From assembly GCA_029817715.1 (NCBI GenBank), contig JARUPY010000292.1:2076001-2140000 (forward strand): a stretch of 64,000 bases of DNA. The letters are read 5' to 3'. The notes beneath the pieces are model-generated. The model made no database searches. It saw only the letters and a program-made list of their open reading frames with translations, and was not told where the DNA came from. Positions 17,574-26,183 of this stretch are shown here, piece after piece (positions within the stretch are counted from its first letter, which is position 1; each line of letters begins with the position of its first letter). This stretch comes from Melastoma dodecandrum (lineage: Eukaryota > Streptophyta > Magnoliopsida > Myrtales > Melastomataceae). Position numbers and translations under genes: made by a program.

Positions 17574-19079
17574 TCACAGATAGGCCGACCCCATCTCGCT
17601 GGCGAAACGCTGCGGCGGGCCTTCCCAGACGATCCGGGCCTGCTCCAGCACGTAGACCCGGTCGGCATGCGGCAGAGCGAAGGTGACGTTCTGCTCGCCG
17701 AGCAACACCGTGATCGGCGTGGTCTGCCGCAGCTTTTCCAGCGCCTTCGACAGCAGTTCCAGGATCACCGGCGCGAGGCCGAGCGTCGGCTCGTCGAGGA
17801 TCAGGAGGCGCGGGCGCATCATCAGCGCCCGGGCGATGGTCAGCATCTGCTGCTCGCCGCCCGAGAGCGTTCGGGCGCTCTGCGCCTCGCGGGCCTTGAG
17901 GATCGGGAACAGCTCGTAGAGCCACTCGCGCTGCTTGGCGCTCTCGGCCTTCGGGAAATGCTGGCCGCCGAGGTCGAGATTCTCGCGGACGCTGAGATCA
18001 CCGAACAGCTCGCGGGTCTCGGGCACCTGGACGATCCCGGCGCGCGCGATGGCGGCCGGCTTCATCCGGGCGAGATCCCGGCCGTCGAACCGGATCGTGC
18101 CGGCATACGGCACGAGGCCCGAGATGGCGTTGAACAGGGTGGTCTTGCCCGCGCCGTTCAGGCCCACCACCGAGACGAACTCGCCCTCGTGGACGTGGAT
18201 CGCGGCGGAGCGCAGGGCCTGCGCCTTGCCGTAGAGCACGTCGACGCCCTCGACGGTGAGCAGCGAATCCGGCTTGAACGCGGCTTCCGGCCGGGCCGCC
18301 GTCTCGATGCTGCCGCCGAGATAGACCCGGCGCACGGTCGGGTCGGCCATCACGGATTCGGCCGAGCCCTCGGCGATGCGCTCGCCGAGATACATGGCGA
18401 ACACCCGGTCCACGAGGGCCGAGACGCTCTTCACGTTGTGGTCGACGAGGAGCACGGCCTTGCCCTCGTCCCGGAAGCCGCGGATCAGCTCCGAGAACGC
18501 CGCGACCTCGCCGCCGGTCAGGCCCGCGAAGGGCTCGTCGACCAGCACCACCCGGGGGTCGCGGGCGATGGCCTTGGCGAGCTCCAGCCGGCGCAGATCC
18601 GCGAAGGGCAGGGTGCCGGGGCGCCGATCGATAACCGCGCCGAGGCCGACGCGCTCGGCGATCTCCTTGGCACGGCGCGCCACGTGCGGGTCGGCGGCGA
18701 GCCGGATCAGGCTGTCGGGCAGGAGCGCGAGGCTGATGTTCTCCAGCACGGTCTGCCGCTGGAGCGGGCGGGCATGCTGGAACACGAGGCCGATCCCGGA
18801 GCGCGCCACCCGGTGGGCCGGCAGCCCGCCGATCTCGGCGCCGTCGAGGCGGATCGAGCCGGCGCTCGGCCGCTCCAGGCCCATGATCAGCTTCATCACG
18901 GTGGACTTGCCCGAGCCGTTCGGGCCGATCAGGCCCAGGATCTCCCCGGGCCGCAGGTCGAGGTCGATGTCCTTGACGGCGACGAGGCCGCCGAAGCGCT
19001 TGGTCAGGCCGCGCACGGTGAGGCAGGGCTCGGCCAGGACGGGGGACACGGCCCGCGGGGGCGCGACGGCGACGGTCAT
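17574..19079 (-). CDS. Fused double ATPase of branched-chain-type ABC transporter (LivG-LivF in one chain)
   Basis: 501 aa, two nucleotide-binding domains in tandem. Domain 1 (about 18-250) is LivG-like: Walker A GPNGSGKST at 52-60, Q-loop VFQHARPLQRQTV, Walker B VVLVDEPFAGL, but the ABC signature reads LPFAD instead of LSGGQ. Domain 2 (about 268-501) is LivF-like: Walker A GLNGAGKTT, signature LSGGEQQ, Walker B LLILDEPTLGL. Liv systems normally encode these as two proteins, so this is a fusion without an internal stop. Its ATG overlaps the LivM-like permease stop by 4 bases. It powers import of the ligand bound by the protein at 21114-22367. Confidence 0.88.
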   Translation of the reverse strand: MTVAVAPPRAVSPVLAEPCLTVRGLTKRFGGLVAVKDIDLDLRPGEILGLIGPNGSGKSTVMKLIMGLERPSAGSIRLDGAEIGGLPAHRVARSGIGLVFQHARPLQRQTVLENISLALLPDSLIRLAADPHVARRAKEIAERVGLGAVIDRRPGTLPFADLRRLELAKAIARDPRVVLVDEPFAGLTGGEVAAFSELIRGFRDEGKAVLLVDHNVKSVSALVDRVFAMYLGERIAEGSAESVMADPTVRRVYLGGSIETAARPEAAFKPDSLLTVEGVDVLYGKAQALRSAAIHVHEGEFVSVVGLNGAGKTTLFNAISGLVPYAGTIRFDGRDLARMKPAAIARAGIVQVPETRELFGDLSVRENLDLGGQHFPKAESAKQREWLYELFPILKAREAQSARTLSGGEQQMLTIARALMMRPRLLILDEPTLGLAPVILELLSKALEKLRQTTPITVLLGEQNVTFALPHADRVYVLEQARIVWEGPPQRFASEMGSAYL

Positions 19080-19996
19080 CGGGCTCTCCGGAGCGATCCG
19101 AGGCCGAGCAGCCCCGAGGGCACGAACAGGATCACGAGGAGCGCCACCGCCGAGACCACGAAGGTCGACAGCGCCCCGAGCGGGCGCAGCAGCTCGCCCG
19201 CCGCGATCAGGAAGACGGCCCCGAGGGCCGCCCCCACGATGGTGCGCCGTCCGCCCAGCACCGCCGCGATGATCACCTGCACGCCGACCGCCGTGTCGAT
19301 CAGCGTGCCGACCGAGGCCGTGCCCATGTAGAAGACCACCAGCCCGCCCGCGAGGCCCGAGAAGGCGGCGCTCACCGCGAAGGCCGCGAGCTTGTGCTTG
19401 GCGACGTTGAAGCCGAGCGCGCCGGTCACCACCGGATCCTGCCCGGCGGCCTGGAGGATCAGCCCCGCGGGCGAGCGGGCGATGGCGGTGAGGATCAGGC
19501 CCGACACCGCCATGAAGCCCAGCGCCAGCCAGTAATTGGCGTCGGCGTCGATCGAGATGACGTCGGGCACCGTCAGGCCGATCTCGCCGCCGGTGAGGCC
19601 GGAGAACACCACGATCATGTTCTGCAGGAGCAGCACCGCCACGAGGGTGATCAGCCCGAAATAGGGGCCCCGCACCTTCAGCGCCGGCAGCGCCAGGGCG
19701 AGGCCGCCGACCACGGCGAGCAAAGTCCCGGCCGCGAGGCAGTAGGGGATCGGCAGCTCGTAGCGGTTGTTGAGGATCCCGGCGCCGTAGGCCCCGAGCC
19801 CGATCAGGAAGGTCGGCCCGAAATTCACCTCGCCGGCGAAGCCGAAGAGCAGGTCCCAGGCCATGGCGAAGACGCCGAAATAATAGGCGATCGTGAGCAG
19901 GCCGAGGATGTAGCCGGAGACGTACCAGGGGAGGGTGGCGGCCAGCGCGACGGCGAGGATCGCGATCCAGAAGCCGGGGGTGGTGAGGAGCTTCAT
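19076..19996 (-). CDS. Branched-chain-type ABC transporter permease (LivM-like)
   Basis: 306 aa integral membrane protein with about nine hydrophobic segments. The LivM hallmark GFAGEVNFGPTFLIGLGAY (a variant of GQ-x-S-x-GH) is at about 52-70 and the C-terminal VVIIAAVLGGRRTIVGAALGA-type coupling segment is present (GGRRTIVGA). It overlaps the ATPase gene start by 4 bases. Inner-membrane half of a HAAT-family importer for an amino acid, organic acid or amide. Confidence 0.88.
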   Translation of the reverse strand: MKLLTTPGFWIAILAVALAATLPWYVSGYILGLLTIAYYFGVFAMAWDLLFGFAGEVNFGPTFLIGLGAYGAGILNNRYELPIPYCLAAGTLLAVVGGLALALPALKVRGPYFGLITLVAVLLLQNMIVVFSGLTGGEIGLTVPDVISIDADANYWLALGFMAVSGLILTAIARSPAGLILQAAGQDPVVTGALGFNVAKHKLAAFAVSAAFSGLAGGLVVFYMGTASVGTLIDTAVGVQVIIAAVLGGRRTIVGAALGAVFLIAAGELLRPLGALSTFVVSAVALLVILFVPSGLLGLGSLRRAR

Positions 19997-20021
19997 GATT
20001 GCTCGCTGAGGACGGGGATCT

Positions 20022-20188
20022 CCCTCCCCCCTCTGCGGGGGGAGGTGCCCTGCGCAGCAGGGGAGGAGTGGGGCAGGGCGACGATGCGGGTTCCGGCGCC
20101 CGATACGATCCGTTCGGAAGCGTCGCTCCCCGCTCCCGACCCGGCCTTACGGCCGGCCCACCCTTCCCCGCAGAGGGGGAAGGGAGAG
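20022..20188. repeat. Dispersed repeat, family B copy 2
   Basis: About 167 bp between the two permease genes, with the same inverted ends as copy 1 (TCCCTCCCCCCTCTGCGGGG at the left, CCCTTCCCCGCAGAGGGGGA at the right). The interior differs from copies 1 and 3 apart from a CCCGACCC box. It interrupts what would otherwise be a tightly packed livH-livM junction. Confidence 0.72.
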
Positions 20189-20219
20189 ACGCGGCCCTGG
20201 ACAGCCCCGAAAACAACCA

Positions 20220-21095
20220 TCACCGCCGCCCCAGCAGGCCCTGCGGGCGCAGGTACATGACGGCGACCAGCAGCAGCAGCGCCGGGATCACCCGATAGGC
20301 GGGCGAGATCAGGTAGGCGGTGGCGGTCTCGAGGTAGCCGACCACGTAGGCGGCGATCAGCGAGCCGGTGACGCTCCCCAAGCCCCCCAGCACCACGATC
20401 GAGAAGGCGCTCGCGGTGAGCGGCCCCACCGAATACGACGACACCCCCAGGAACATCCCGAGCAGCACGCCCGCGATGCCCGCGAGCAGCCCATAGATCG
20501 CCCAGACGGCGATGTAGATGCGGCCCATGTCGTGGCCGAGCAGCGTCACGCCGCGCGGGTTCATGGAGGCGGCGAGCAGCACCTTGCCGGCCCGCGCCCG
20601 GTTCACGAACAGCCAGAGCAGGGCGATCACCACCCAGCAGATCAAAGCGGTGAAGATCTCGTTCTTCGGCGTGCGGACGCCCGCGATCTCGACCACGCCC
20701 TCGACGATCGGCAGCACGGTCTTCGGGTTGTCGGTGAAGAAATAGGCCACCAGCTCCTGGATCATGATCCCCCAGAGCAGGGTCCCAGTGAGCACGAAGA
20801 TCTCTTTCTCCTCGCGCGGAATGGCGCGGCTCCGCTCGATCGGCGCCACGACGGCGAAGTAGGTCACCAGGGCGCCCGCGAGCCCGCACAGCACGCCGAT
20901 CGCCGCCCCCGCGTAGGAGCCGAGCCCGAACAGGGCCGAGGCCGCCCAGGCCGCCACGGCGGCCATCACCATCAGGGCGCCGTGGGTCAGGTTGAGGACG
21001 CCCGAGACCCCGAAGATCAGGGTGAAGCCCATCGCGCCGAGCGCGTAGAGGGCCGAGATCGCAAAGCCGTCGACGAGGATCTGGAGGCCGATCAC
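20220..21095 (-). CDS. Branched-chain-type ABC transporter permease (LivH-like)
   Basis: 291 aa, about eight membrane segments. LivH hallmark GVSGVLNLTHGALMVMAA near 29-46 and the FSIVVLGGLGSVTGSLIAA cytoplasmic coupling helix near 235-253. Ends MYLRPQGLLGRR as in LivH proteins. It starts 18 bases after the stop of the solute-binding protein gene, so both are on one transcript. Confidence 0.9.
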   Translation of the reverse strand: MIGLQILVDGFAISALYALGAMGFTLIFGVSGVLNLTHGALMVMAAVAAWAASALFGLGSYAGAAIGVLCGLAGALVTYFAVVAPIERSRAIPREEKEIFVLTGTLLWGIMIQELVAYFFTDNPKTVLPIVEGVVEIAGVRTPKNEIFTALICWVVIALLWLFVNRARAGKVLLAASMNPRGVTLLGHDMGRIYIAVWAIYGLLAGIAGVLLGMFLGVSSYSVGPLTASAFSIVVLGGLGSVTGSLIAAYVVGYLETATAYLISPAYRVIPALLLLVAVMYLRPQGLLGRR

Positions 21096-21113
21096 CGCGC
21101 TCTCCCCGCCCGC

Positions 21114-22367
21114 TTACTGGACCGCCGCCTTGACGGCGGGCGGCAGGACCAGGGTCCCGTTGGCCACCCCCGCGGGCCAGATCGCGACCTGCTTGCCGTT
21201 CTGCCACTGGCCGAGCACGCTGGTCATCAGGCCCGGCCCGTACTGGATCGAGTGCGTGAACGGCTCGTCCTTCCCGTAGAACGTGATGTGCCCGACCGTG
21301 CCGACATAGTCGGTCTTCTCCAGGGCCTCGACCAGCTTGTCGGCCTCCGTCGACCCGGCGCGCTTGATCGCCTCGGCGGTGTAATGGGTCGCGTCGTACG
21401 CCATGTAGCCCGCGTAGGAGGGCGCGCCGCCGAAGCGCTTGGTGAAGGCCTCGGTGAACGGGTTGGTCTTCTCCGTCAGGGCCACGTCGGGCAGGGCCAC
21501 GCTGTCGAACAGCACGCCCTGCGTGCCGCCGTTGGTGTTGGCCCAGAAGGTCGAGGAGGTCGCCTGGCCGCTGATCCCCGTCATGGCGATCGGCACCTGC
21601 TGGTTCTGCCACTGCACGGTCGGCTGCACGCCGACATGGGCGATGCCGGTGACGATGAGATCCGGCTTCGCCGCCTCGATCTTGTTGTAGATCGGCGTGA
21701 AATCGCCCGTATCCGGCGAGAAGCGGACGTGCTCGACCACCTTCAACCCGGATTTCGGCAGGCATTCCTCGTAGGCGGCGTCGAGCGGGCGGGTCCAGGC
21801 CGCGTCCTCGCTCATGATCGCGGCGGTCTTGGCCTTGAGCTTCCCGACCAGCACCTCCTTGGCCGAGTCGCAGATCCCCTGCGCCAGGGCGTGCGAGGTC
21901 AGGTAGCCGTGGAAGGTGTACTTGTTGCGCGCGTAATCCTTGTGGACGTTGACGCTGATCTCGTTCGAGGCCGCGCCGGGGGTGATCAGCGGGGTCTTGA
22001 GCCGGGCCGCCCAGGGCATGAGCGCCAGCACCACCTCGGAGATGTAGCTGGCGATGACGAGGTTGACCTTGTCCTCGGAGACCGCCCGCTGGAACGCCCG
22101 GACCGCGTCCGAGGCTGAACTTTTGTCATCGTAGGTGACGACCTGGATCTGCCGGCCGTCGACGCCACCCTTGGCGTTGATCTCGTCGGCGGCGAGCTGC
22201 ACGGCCTGCGGGATCGAGGCCCCGGCCACCGACTGCGCCTCGGCGATGACGCCGATCTTGATCGGGTCCGCGGCGTGGGCCGGCCCCACCAGCAGGGCGC
22301 CCGCCGCTAGCAGCGCGGGCAGCCTGCGCACGGTCTGGTCGCGCCGGGCGACGGCGGTCTCGGACAT
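21114..22367 (-). CDS. Periplasmic ligand-binding protein of the ABC importer (LivK/Peripla_BP_6 type)
   Basis: 417 aa. ATG 22367 chosen over 22397 because GAGGAA lies 8 bases upstream. Signal peptide with a positively charged start (VARRDQTVRR) and cleavage after GPAHA. Then the type-I periplasmic-binding fold starting DPIKIGVIAEAQSV and containing AVQLAADEINAKGGVDGRQI, QRAVSEDKVNLVIASYISEV and SNEISVN. Ligand unknown; the linked CoA-ligase/kinase/dehydrogenase genes suggest an organic acid rather than a branched-chain amino acid. First gene of the leftward arm of the catabolic island. Confidence 0.9.
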   Translation of the reverse strand: MSETAVARRDQTVRRLPALLAAGALLVGPAHAADPIKIGVIAEAQSVAGASIPQAVQLAADEINAKGGVDGRQIQVVTYDDKSSASDAVRAFQRAVSEDKVNLVIASYISEVVLALMPWAARLKTPLITPGAASNEISVNVHKDYARNKYTFHGYLTSHALAQGICDSAKEVLVGKLKAKTAAIMSEDAAWTRPLDAAYEECLPKSGLKVVEHVRFSPDTGDFTPIYNKIEAAKPDLIVTGIAHVGVQPTVQWQNQQVPIAMTGISGQATSSTFWANTNGGTQGVLFDSVALPDVALTEKTNPFTEAFTKRFGGAPSYAGYMAYDATHYTAEAIKRAGSTEADKLVEALEKTDYVGTVGHITFYGKDEPFTHSIQYGPGLMTSVLGQWQNGKQVAIWPAGVANGTLVLPPAVKAAVQ

Positions 22368-22690
22368 CGGCGTTTCCTCAAACCTGCGTGCCCGCATTCT
22401 TTATTCGCGGGCTTGGCGACGACTCTATCTGGCGCCTGCCGGATCACAAGGGGCCGGCGGTGCGAGGCGGGTGACGTTTCCAGCCAGTCGTTGGCTGCGC
22501 GGGGCCGCGCCTGGAACGTTGCAACTCGGCAACACGCGCTCCGTTTCCCGCGGCGCTTCGCGCCCATCGCCGCGTGGCGCGCGCGTGGGTCCGCCAAAGG
22601 CCAGCTTCGGCACAGCGCGATGGTGTCGCGTCCTCTTCCGACCGAGCCCGGACGCATGTGCGCCAGGCAGCATCGGATCGGGGGGACGTT
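22368..22690. other. Divergent promoter region of the catabolic island (323 bp)
   Basis: Separates the leftward importer/enzyme operon from the rightward outer-membrane protein operon and so must carry both promoters and any shared operator. An AT-richer spot (22398-22405, TTCTTTAT) lies just upstream of the leftward gene. A short inverted element GTTGCAACTCGGCAAC sits at 22518-22533. I see no gene or known repeat here. Confidence 0.4.
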
Positions 22691-23668
22691 ATGCTCACAC
22701 GATTCACCACCGCGGCTCTGACGGCGGGCGCCCTGCTGCTGGGCGTGATGGGCCAGGCCCCGGCCGTAGCCGTGACGCAGCCAGGGGAACAGGTCGGCCT
22801 TGCGCCGGGCTTGCCGCTGCCGGAGGGGTTCTACGCGTTCGACACGTTCAGCTGGGGCCGCGCCGACCGGCGCGACGCCTCCGAGGTCGGCGTCAACATC
22901 CCGTTCGTGATCTATTCGGCGCCGCTCAAGGTGCTGGGCGCGCGGATCGAGCCGGTGGTCGCGTTCCCGTCGGTGTTCATCAACACCCACCTGCCGGCCC
23001 CGATCCCCAACACGGAGATCAGCACCTTCTACACGCCGTTCGTGGGCAACATCTTCGCCTGGAACCTCGGCGGCGGCTTCGGCGTGTCGTATATCGCGGG
23101 GGCCTACCTGCCCTCTGGCGACCGCGGCTCGCTGGGCCTGGGGCTCCGGGGCACGCCACTCCTGCCGCAGGCCTCCTCGGCAACGCTGACCCAGCGCGCC
23201 GCAGCGACCTTCGTGGGCGACGGCAGCCTCAACCTCTCGGCGATCCTCACCTACAACCGGCCGTTCGACGCGCATGGCCGGTTCGGCGGTCCGGTGGGGA
23301 CGGCGATCGGTCCCCTGCCGCTGCCCGACCAGATCAACCTCGACCTCACCGCCACCAAGAAGTTCGGAACGTTCGAGATCGGCGCCGTGGCGTACGGCTA
23401 TACCGATCTGCCGGTGAACCGCCGCGACCGTCTCTTCGCCCGGTTCCAGCGGGACGGCTACATCGCGGCCGGCGGCCTCGTCGGCTACAATTTCGGGCGC
23501 GTGATCCTGCAGACCTTCGTGACCCGCGAGATCGCGGCCCGCGACACGCTGAATGCCCGCGGGCAGCGCCAGCACAACGAGGAGACCCGGGGCTGGTTTC
23601 GCGTGATCGTGCCCTTCCCGATCGCCGCCGCCGCACCCGCGCCGGAGCCGCTGATCCGCAAGAACTGA
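22691..23668 (+). CDS. Outer-membrane channel-like protein (SphA / Phenol_MetA_deg type)
   Basis: 325 aa from ATG 22691 with a GGGGGGA stretch 5 bases upstream. Signal peptide (AALTAGALLLGVMGQAPAVA). The mature part has alternating beta-strand character with many aromatic ends, starting LPLPEGFYAFDTFSWGRADR, and resembles the SphA/MetA-pathway phenol degradation-like family of predicted beta-barrel proteins encoded beside catabolic genes. It probably lets the pathway substrate cross the outer membrane. It opens the rightward operon, divergent from the ABC importer. Family assignment is from overall pattern, not a strict motif. Confidence 0.6.
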   Translation: MLTRFTTAALTAGALLLGVMGQAPAVAVTQPGEQVGLAPGLPLPEGFYAFDTFSWGRADRRDASEVGVNIPFVIYSAPLKVLGARIEPVVAFPSVFINTHLPAPIPNTEISTFYTPFVGNIFAWNLGGGFGVSYIAGAYLPSGDRGSLGLGLRGTPLLPQASSATLTQRAAATFVGDGSLNLSAILTYNRPFDAHGRFGGPVGTAIGPLPLPDQINLDLTATKKFGTFEIGAVAYGYTDLPVNRRDRLFARFQRDGYIAAGGLVGYNFGRVILQTFVTREIAARDTLNARGQRQHNEETRGWFRVIVPFPIAAAAPAPEPLIRKN

Positions 23669-23870
23669 CGCTGCGGCGGGTTTCAAGGAGCCCGCGCTGT
23701 CCGCCGCCGGGCTTCCGGGCCTGGGAGGGCGGGCCTAGGCTCCAGGCGGATCCGCGGGAAGCGGACCGACAGCCTCTTCAGAAAGGCGTGGAGCAGGTGA
23801 GGAACGCGAGCACGGCCGCGCCCGGGACAATCCCGGGCCGCGGCGCCCGGTCATCCCGGGCATCGACCCC

Positions 23871-24896
23871 GTGAGCCTCCGCTGGACCCGCCGGCCCGAG
23901 GGCTCGACCTGGGGGGATTTCGGCCCCGACGACGAGCGCGGGCGCCTGAACCTTCTCACCCCCGAGAAGGTGCGCCAGGGCGTCGCCGAGGTGCGGGAGG
24001 GCCTGACCTTCTGCCTCAGCCTGCCGCTGGACCTGCCGGGCGGCAACGTCCTCAACCCCCGCCGTCACCCGCCGCAGATCACCCCGACCCGTCGCGCCAA
24101 CGGCCGGCCCAACATGAACTTCCCGGTCTGCGAGGAGGTCGAGGGCGCCACCGACGTGATCTGCGACGACCGGGCGCTGATCCACCTGCAATACTCGACG
24201 CAGTGGGATTCGCTCGCCCATGTCGGCTCGCTGTTCGACGCGGACGGGGCAGGCGCGGCGCCGACCTTCTACAACGGCTTCCGCGGCGGCCGGGACATCG
24301 TCGGGCCGGAGCGCGCCGAGGCGGCCGATCAGCCCTCCCGGGCGAAGCACCTCGGCATCGAGCGGCTGGCCGAGACCGGCATGCAGGGCCGGGCCGTGAT
24401 GATCGATCTGCGCGCCCATCTGGGCGACGCGAAGGTGAAGGTCGGCTACGAGCAGCTCGCTCGGATCCTGGAGGCCGACGGCGTCGTGGTGGAGCCGGGC
24501 GACATGGTCTGCCTGCACACGGGCTTCGCCGAGCGGCTGATCGCCATGGGCGGCCATCCGGATCCGAAGCTGGTCCACAACCTCGGCGCCGGGCTCGACG
24601 GGCGGGATCCGCGGCTCCTCGACTGGATCACCCGCTCCGGGCTCTGCGCGCTGATCGCCGACAATTACGCCGTGGAGGCCTATCCCGCCGGTCCGGGCCC
24701 CGTCTGCTGCGCGACGCTGCCGCTCCACGAGCACTGCCTGTTCAAGCTCGGGGTCAATCTCGGCGAGCTCTGGCATTTGACGCCGCTCGCCGACTGGCTC
24801 CGCGCGCACGGCCGGAACCGCTTCCTGCTCACCGCGCCGCCCCTGCGCCTGCCCGGGGCGGTGGGCTCGCCGACGACGCCGATCGCGACGGTGTGA
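23871..24896 (+). CDS. Cyclase family protein (kynurenine formamidase-like metal hydrolase)
   Basis: 341 aa, GTG start at 23871, no clear Shine-Dalgarno. Long-form member of the cyclase superfamily (PF04199): QYSTQWDSLAHVGSLFD replaces the classic HxGTHxDxxxH metal motif, and a late metal-binding stretch ends PLHEHCLFKLGVNLGE. Members hydrolyse N-formyl groups, lactones or amides with Mn2+ or Zn2+. The start is preceded by a small perfect palindrome at 23821-23837. It is in line with the rightward catabolic genes but separated from the next by a family B repeat. Substrate unknown; lactone or amide opening ahead of CoA activation would fit. Confidence 0.82.
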   Translation: MSLRWTRRPEGSTWGDFGPDDERGRLNLLTPEKVRQGVAEVREGLTFCLSLPLDLPGGNVLNPRRHPPQITPTRRANGRPNMNFPVCEEVEGATDVICDDRALIHLQYSTQWDSLAHVGSLFDADGAGAAPTFYNGFRGGRDIVGPERAEAADQPSRAKHLGIERLAETGMQGRAVMIDLRAHLGDAKVKVGYEQLARILEADGVVVEPGDMVCLHTGFAERLIAMGGHPDPKLVHNLGAGLDGRDPRLLDWITRSGLCALIADNYAVEAYPAGPGPVCCATLPLHEHCLFKLGVNLGELWHLTPLADWLRAHGRNRFLLTAPPLRLPGAVGSPTTPIATV

Positions 24897-24953
24897 GGGT
24901 AGAATGGGAGCTCTTGCATCGAAGGTCATAACCGCGCCATCGCAAACGCATCG

Positions 24954-25128
24954 CCCTCCCCCCTCTGCGGGGGAGGGTGGCCCGCGAAGCGGGTCGGAAG
25001 AGGGGAGCGACGGTGCAGAATGCCGCTCCGTCCTTCATGCCGGCCGCGCTTTTTCCTGAACCCGGGTTCCCCTCTCCCGACCCCTGCTGACGCAGGGGCC
25101 ACCCTCCCCCGCGGAGGGGGGAGGGAGG
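24954..25128. repeat. Dispersed repeat, family B copy 3
   Basis: About 175 bp with inverted ends (CCCTCCCCCCTCTGCGGGGG left, CCACCCTCCCCCGCGGAGGG right). It shares the internal AGGGGAGCGACGGTGCAGAA with copy 1, and both carry CCCGACCCCTGCTGACGCAG. It occupies most of the 336-bp gap (24897-25232) before the dehydrogenase gene; nothing else recognised there. Confidence 0.75.
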
Positions 25129-25232
25129 GCGCGTGGCACGTCCGGATCGACAGGCCTTCAAAACGGGCGATCCCGTGAGCAGCACTCCCTGACAGCCCCT
25201 CGCACCCCTATCCCGCATAGAAGACCCGCAGC

Positions 25233-26183
25233 ATGAGCGAGATCGCGATCGTCGGCGGCGGCCTGATGGGGCACGGCATCGCCCTGGTGCTGGCGCTCCA
25301 CGGGCACACCGTGCGGATCACCGACACGCAGCCTGAGACCCGCGCGCGCATCCCGGACCTCATGGCGTCCGCCCTCGCGACCCTGCAGGAAGCCGGTGCC
25401 GCCCCCGAGGGCTGGGACGCCGAGAGGCTCGGCCAGGCGGTCCGGGTCGAGGCGGAGCTCGCACCGGCCGTGGCGGGGGCCGCTCTCGTCATCGAGGTGA
25501 TCACCGAGAACCCGGAGGCCAAGCGCGCCCTCTTCACCGAGCTCGATCGGCTCTGCCCGGCCGAGACGATCCTCGCCAGCAACACCAGCTACCTCGACGT
25601 CTTCCCGCTGATCCCGCAAGCCCGGCAGGCGCGGGCGCTGATCCTGCACTGGTACACACCGCCCTACATCGTCGACCTCGTCGACGTGGTGCCGGGCCCC
25701 GAGACCGATCCGGCCATCGTCGCCGCGATGGCCGATCTGGTGCGCGGCCTCGGCCAGGTGCCGATCGTGCTGAAGCGCTTCATCCCGGGCTACATCGCCA
25801 ACCGGATCCAGCAGGCGATCAGCGCCGAGGTGTTCCGGCTCCTCGACGAGGGTGTCGCCGCGCCGCGGGACATCGACGACGCGATCATCCACGGCCTCGC
25901 CTTACGCATCCCGATCCTCGGCCACCTCGCCAAGGCGGATTTCACGGGGCTGGAGCTAACCCAGCGGGCGCTGGCCAACGGCAGCTACGCGCCCCCGCCG
26001 CAGCGCGACCGCTCGGAGACCCTGGACGCCCTCTGCGCCGAGGGCCGCACCGGGGTGATGGCCGGCAAGGGCTATTTCGACTGGGGCGGGCGCCCGCCGG
26101 ACGCGCTGTTCCGCGAGCGCGACCGCAAGCTCCTGGCGCTCAAGGCCGCGATGGCCGGGATCGGCCGGATGGAGGGGACATGA
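25233..26183 (+). CDS. 3-hydroxyacyl-CoA dehydrogenase family NAD-dependent oxidoreductase
   Basis: 316 aa. Rossmann motif IVGGGLMGHGIA at 6-17, acidic DT at 31-32 for NAD preference, SNTSY at 116-120, catalytic His139 in ILHWYTPPYIVDLVDVVPG, and the dimerisation domain with FIPGYIANRIQQA. The usual HFFNP after the catalytic His is HWYTPP, pointing away from plain acyl-CoA substrates toward the hydroxy-acid branch that includes L-carnitine dehydrogenase. Followed with 4-base overlap by an SDR and then a BKACE gene, as expected if it makes a beta-keto acid for BKACE cleavage. Confidence 0.86.
   Translation: MSEIAIVGGGLMGHGIALVLALHGHTVRITDTQPETRARIPDLMASALATLQEAGAAPEGWDAERLGQAVRVEAELAPAVAGAALVIEVITENPEAKRALFTELDRLCPAETILASNTSYLDVFPLIPQARQARALILHWYTPPYIVDLVDVVPGPETDPAIVAAMADLVRGLGQVPIVLKRFIPGYIANRIQQAISAEVFRLLDEGVAAPRDIDDAIIHGLALRIPILGHLAKADFTGLELTQRALANGSYAPPPQRDRSETLDALCAEGRTGVMAGKGYFDWGGRPPDALFRERDRKLLALKAAMAGIGRMEGT

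Noticed and set aside
19080..20216. N-terminal extension of the fused ATPase frame by about 380 codons
   Set aside because: The extension lies out of frame over the LivM-like permease gene; the overlapping ATG at 19079 and domain start define the true beginning.
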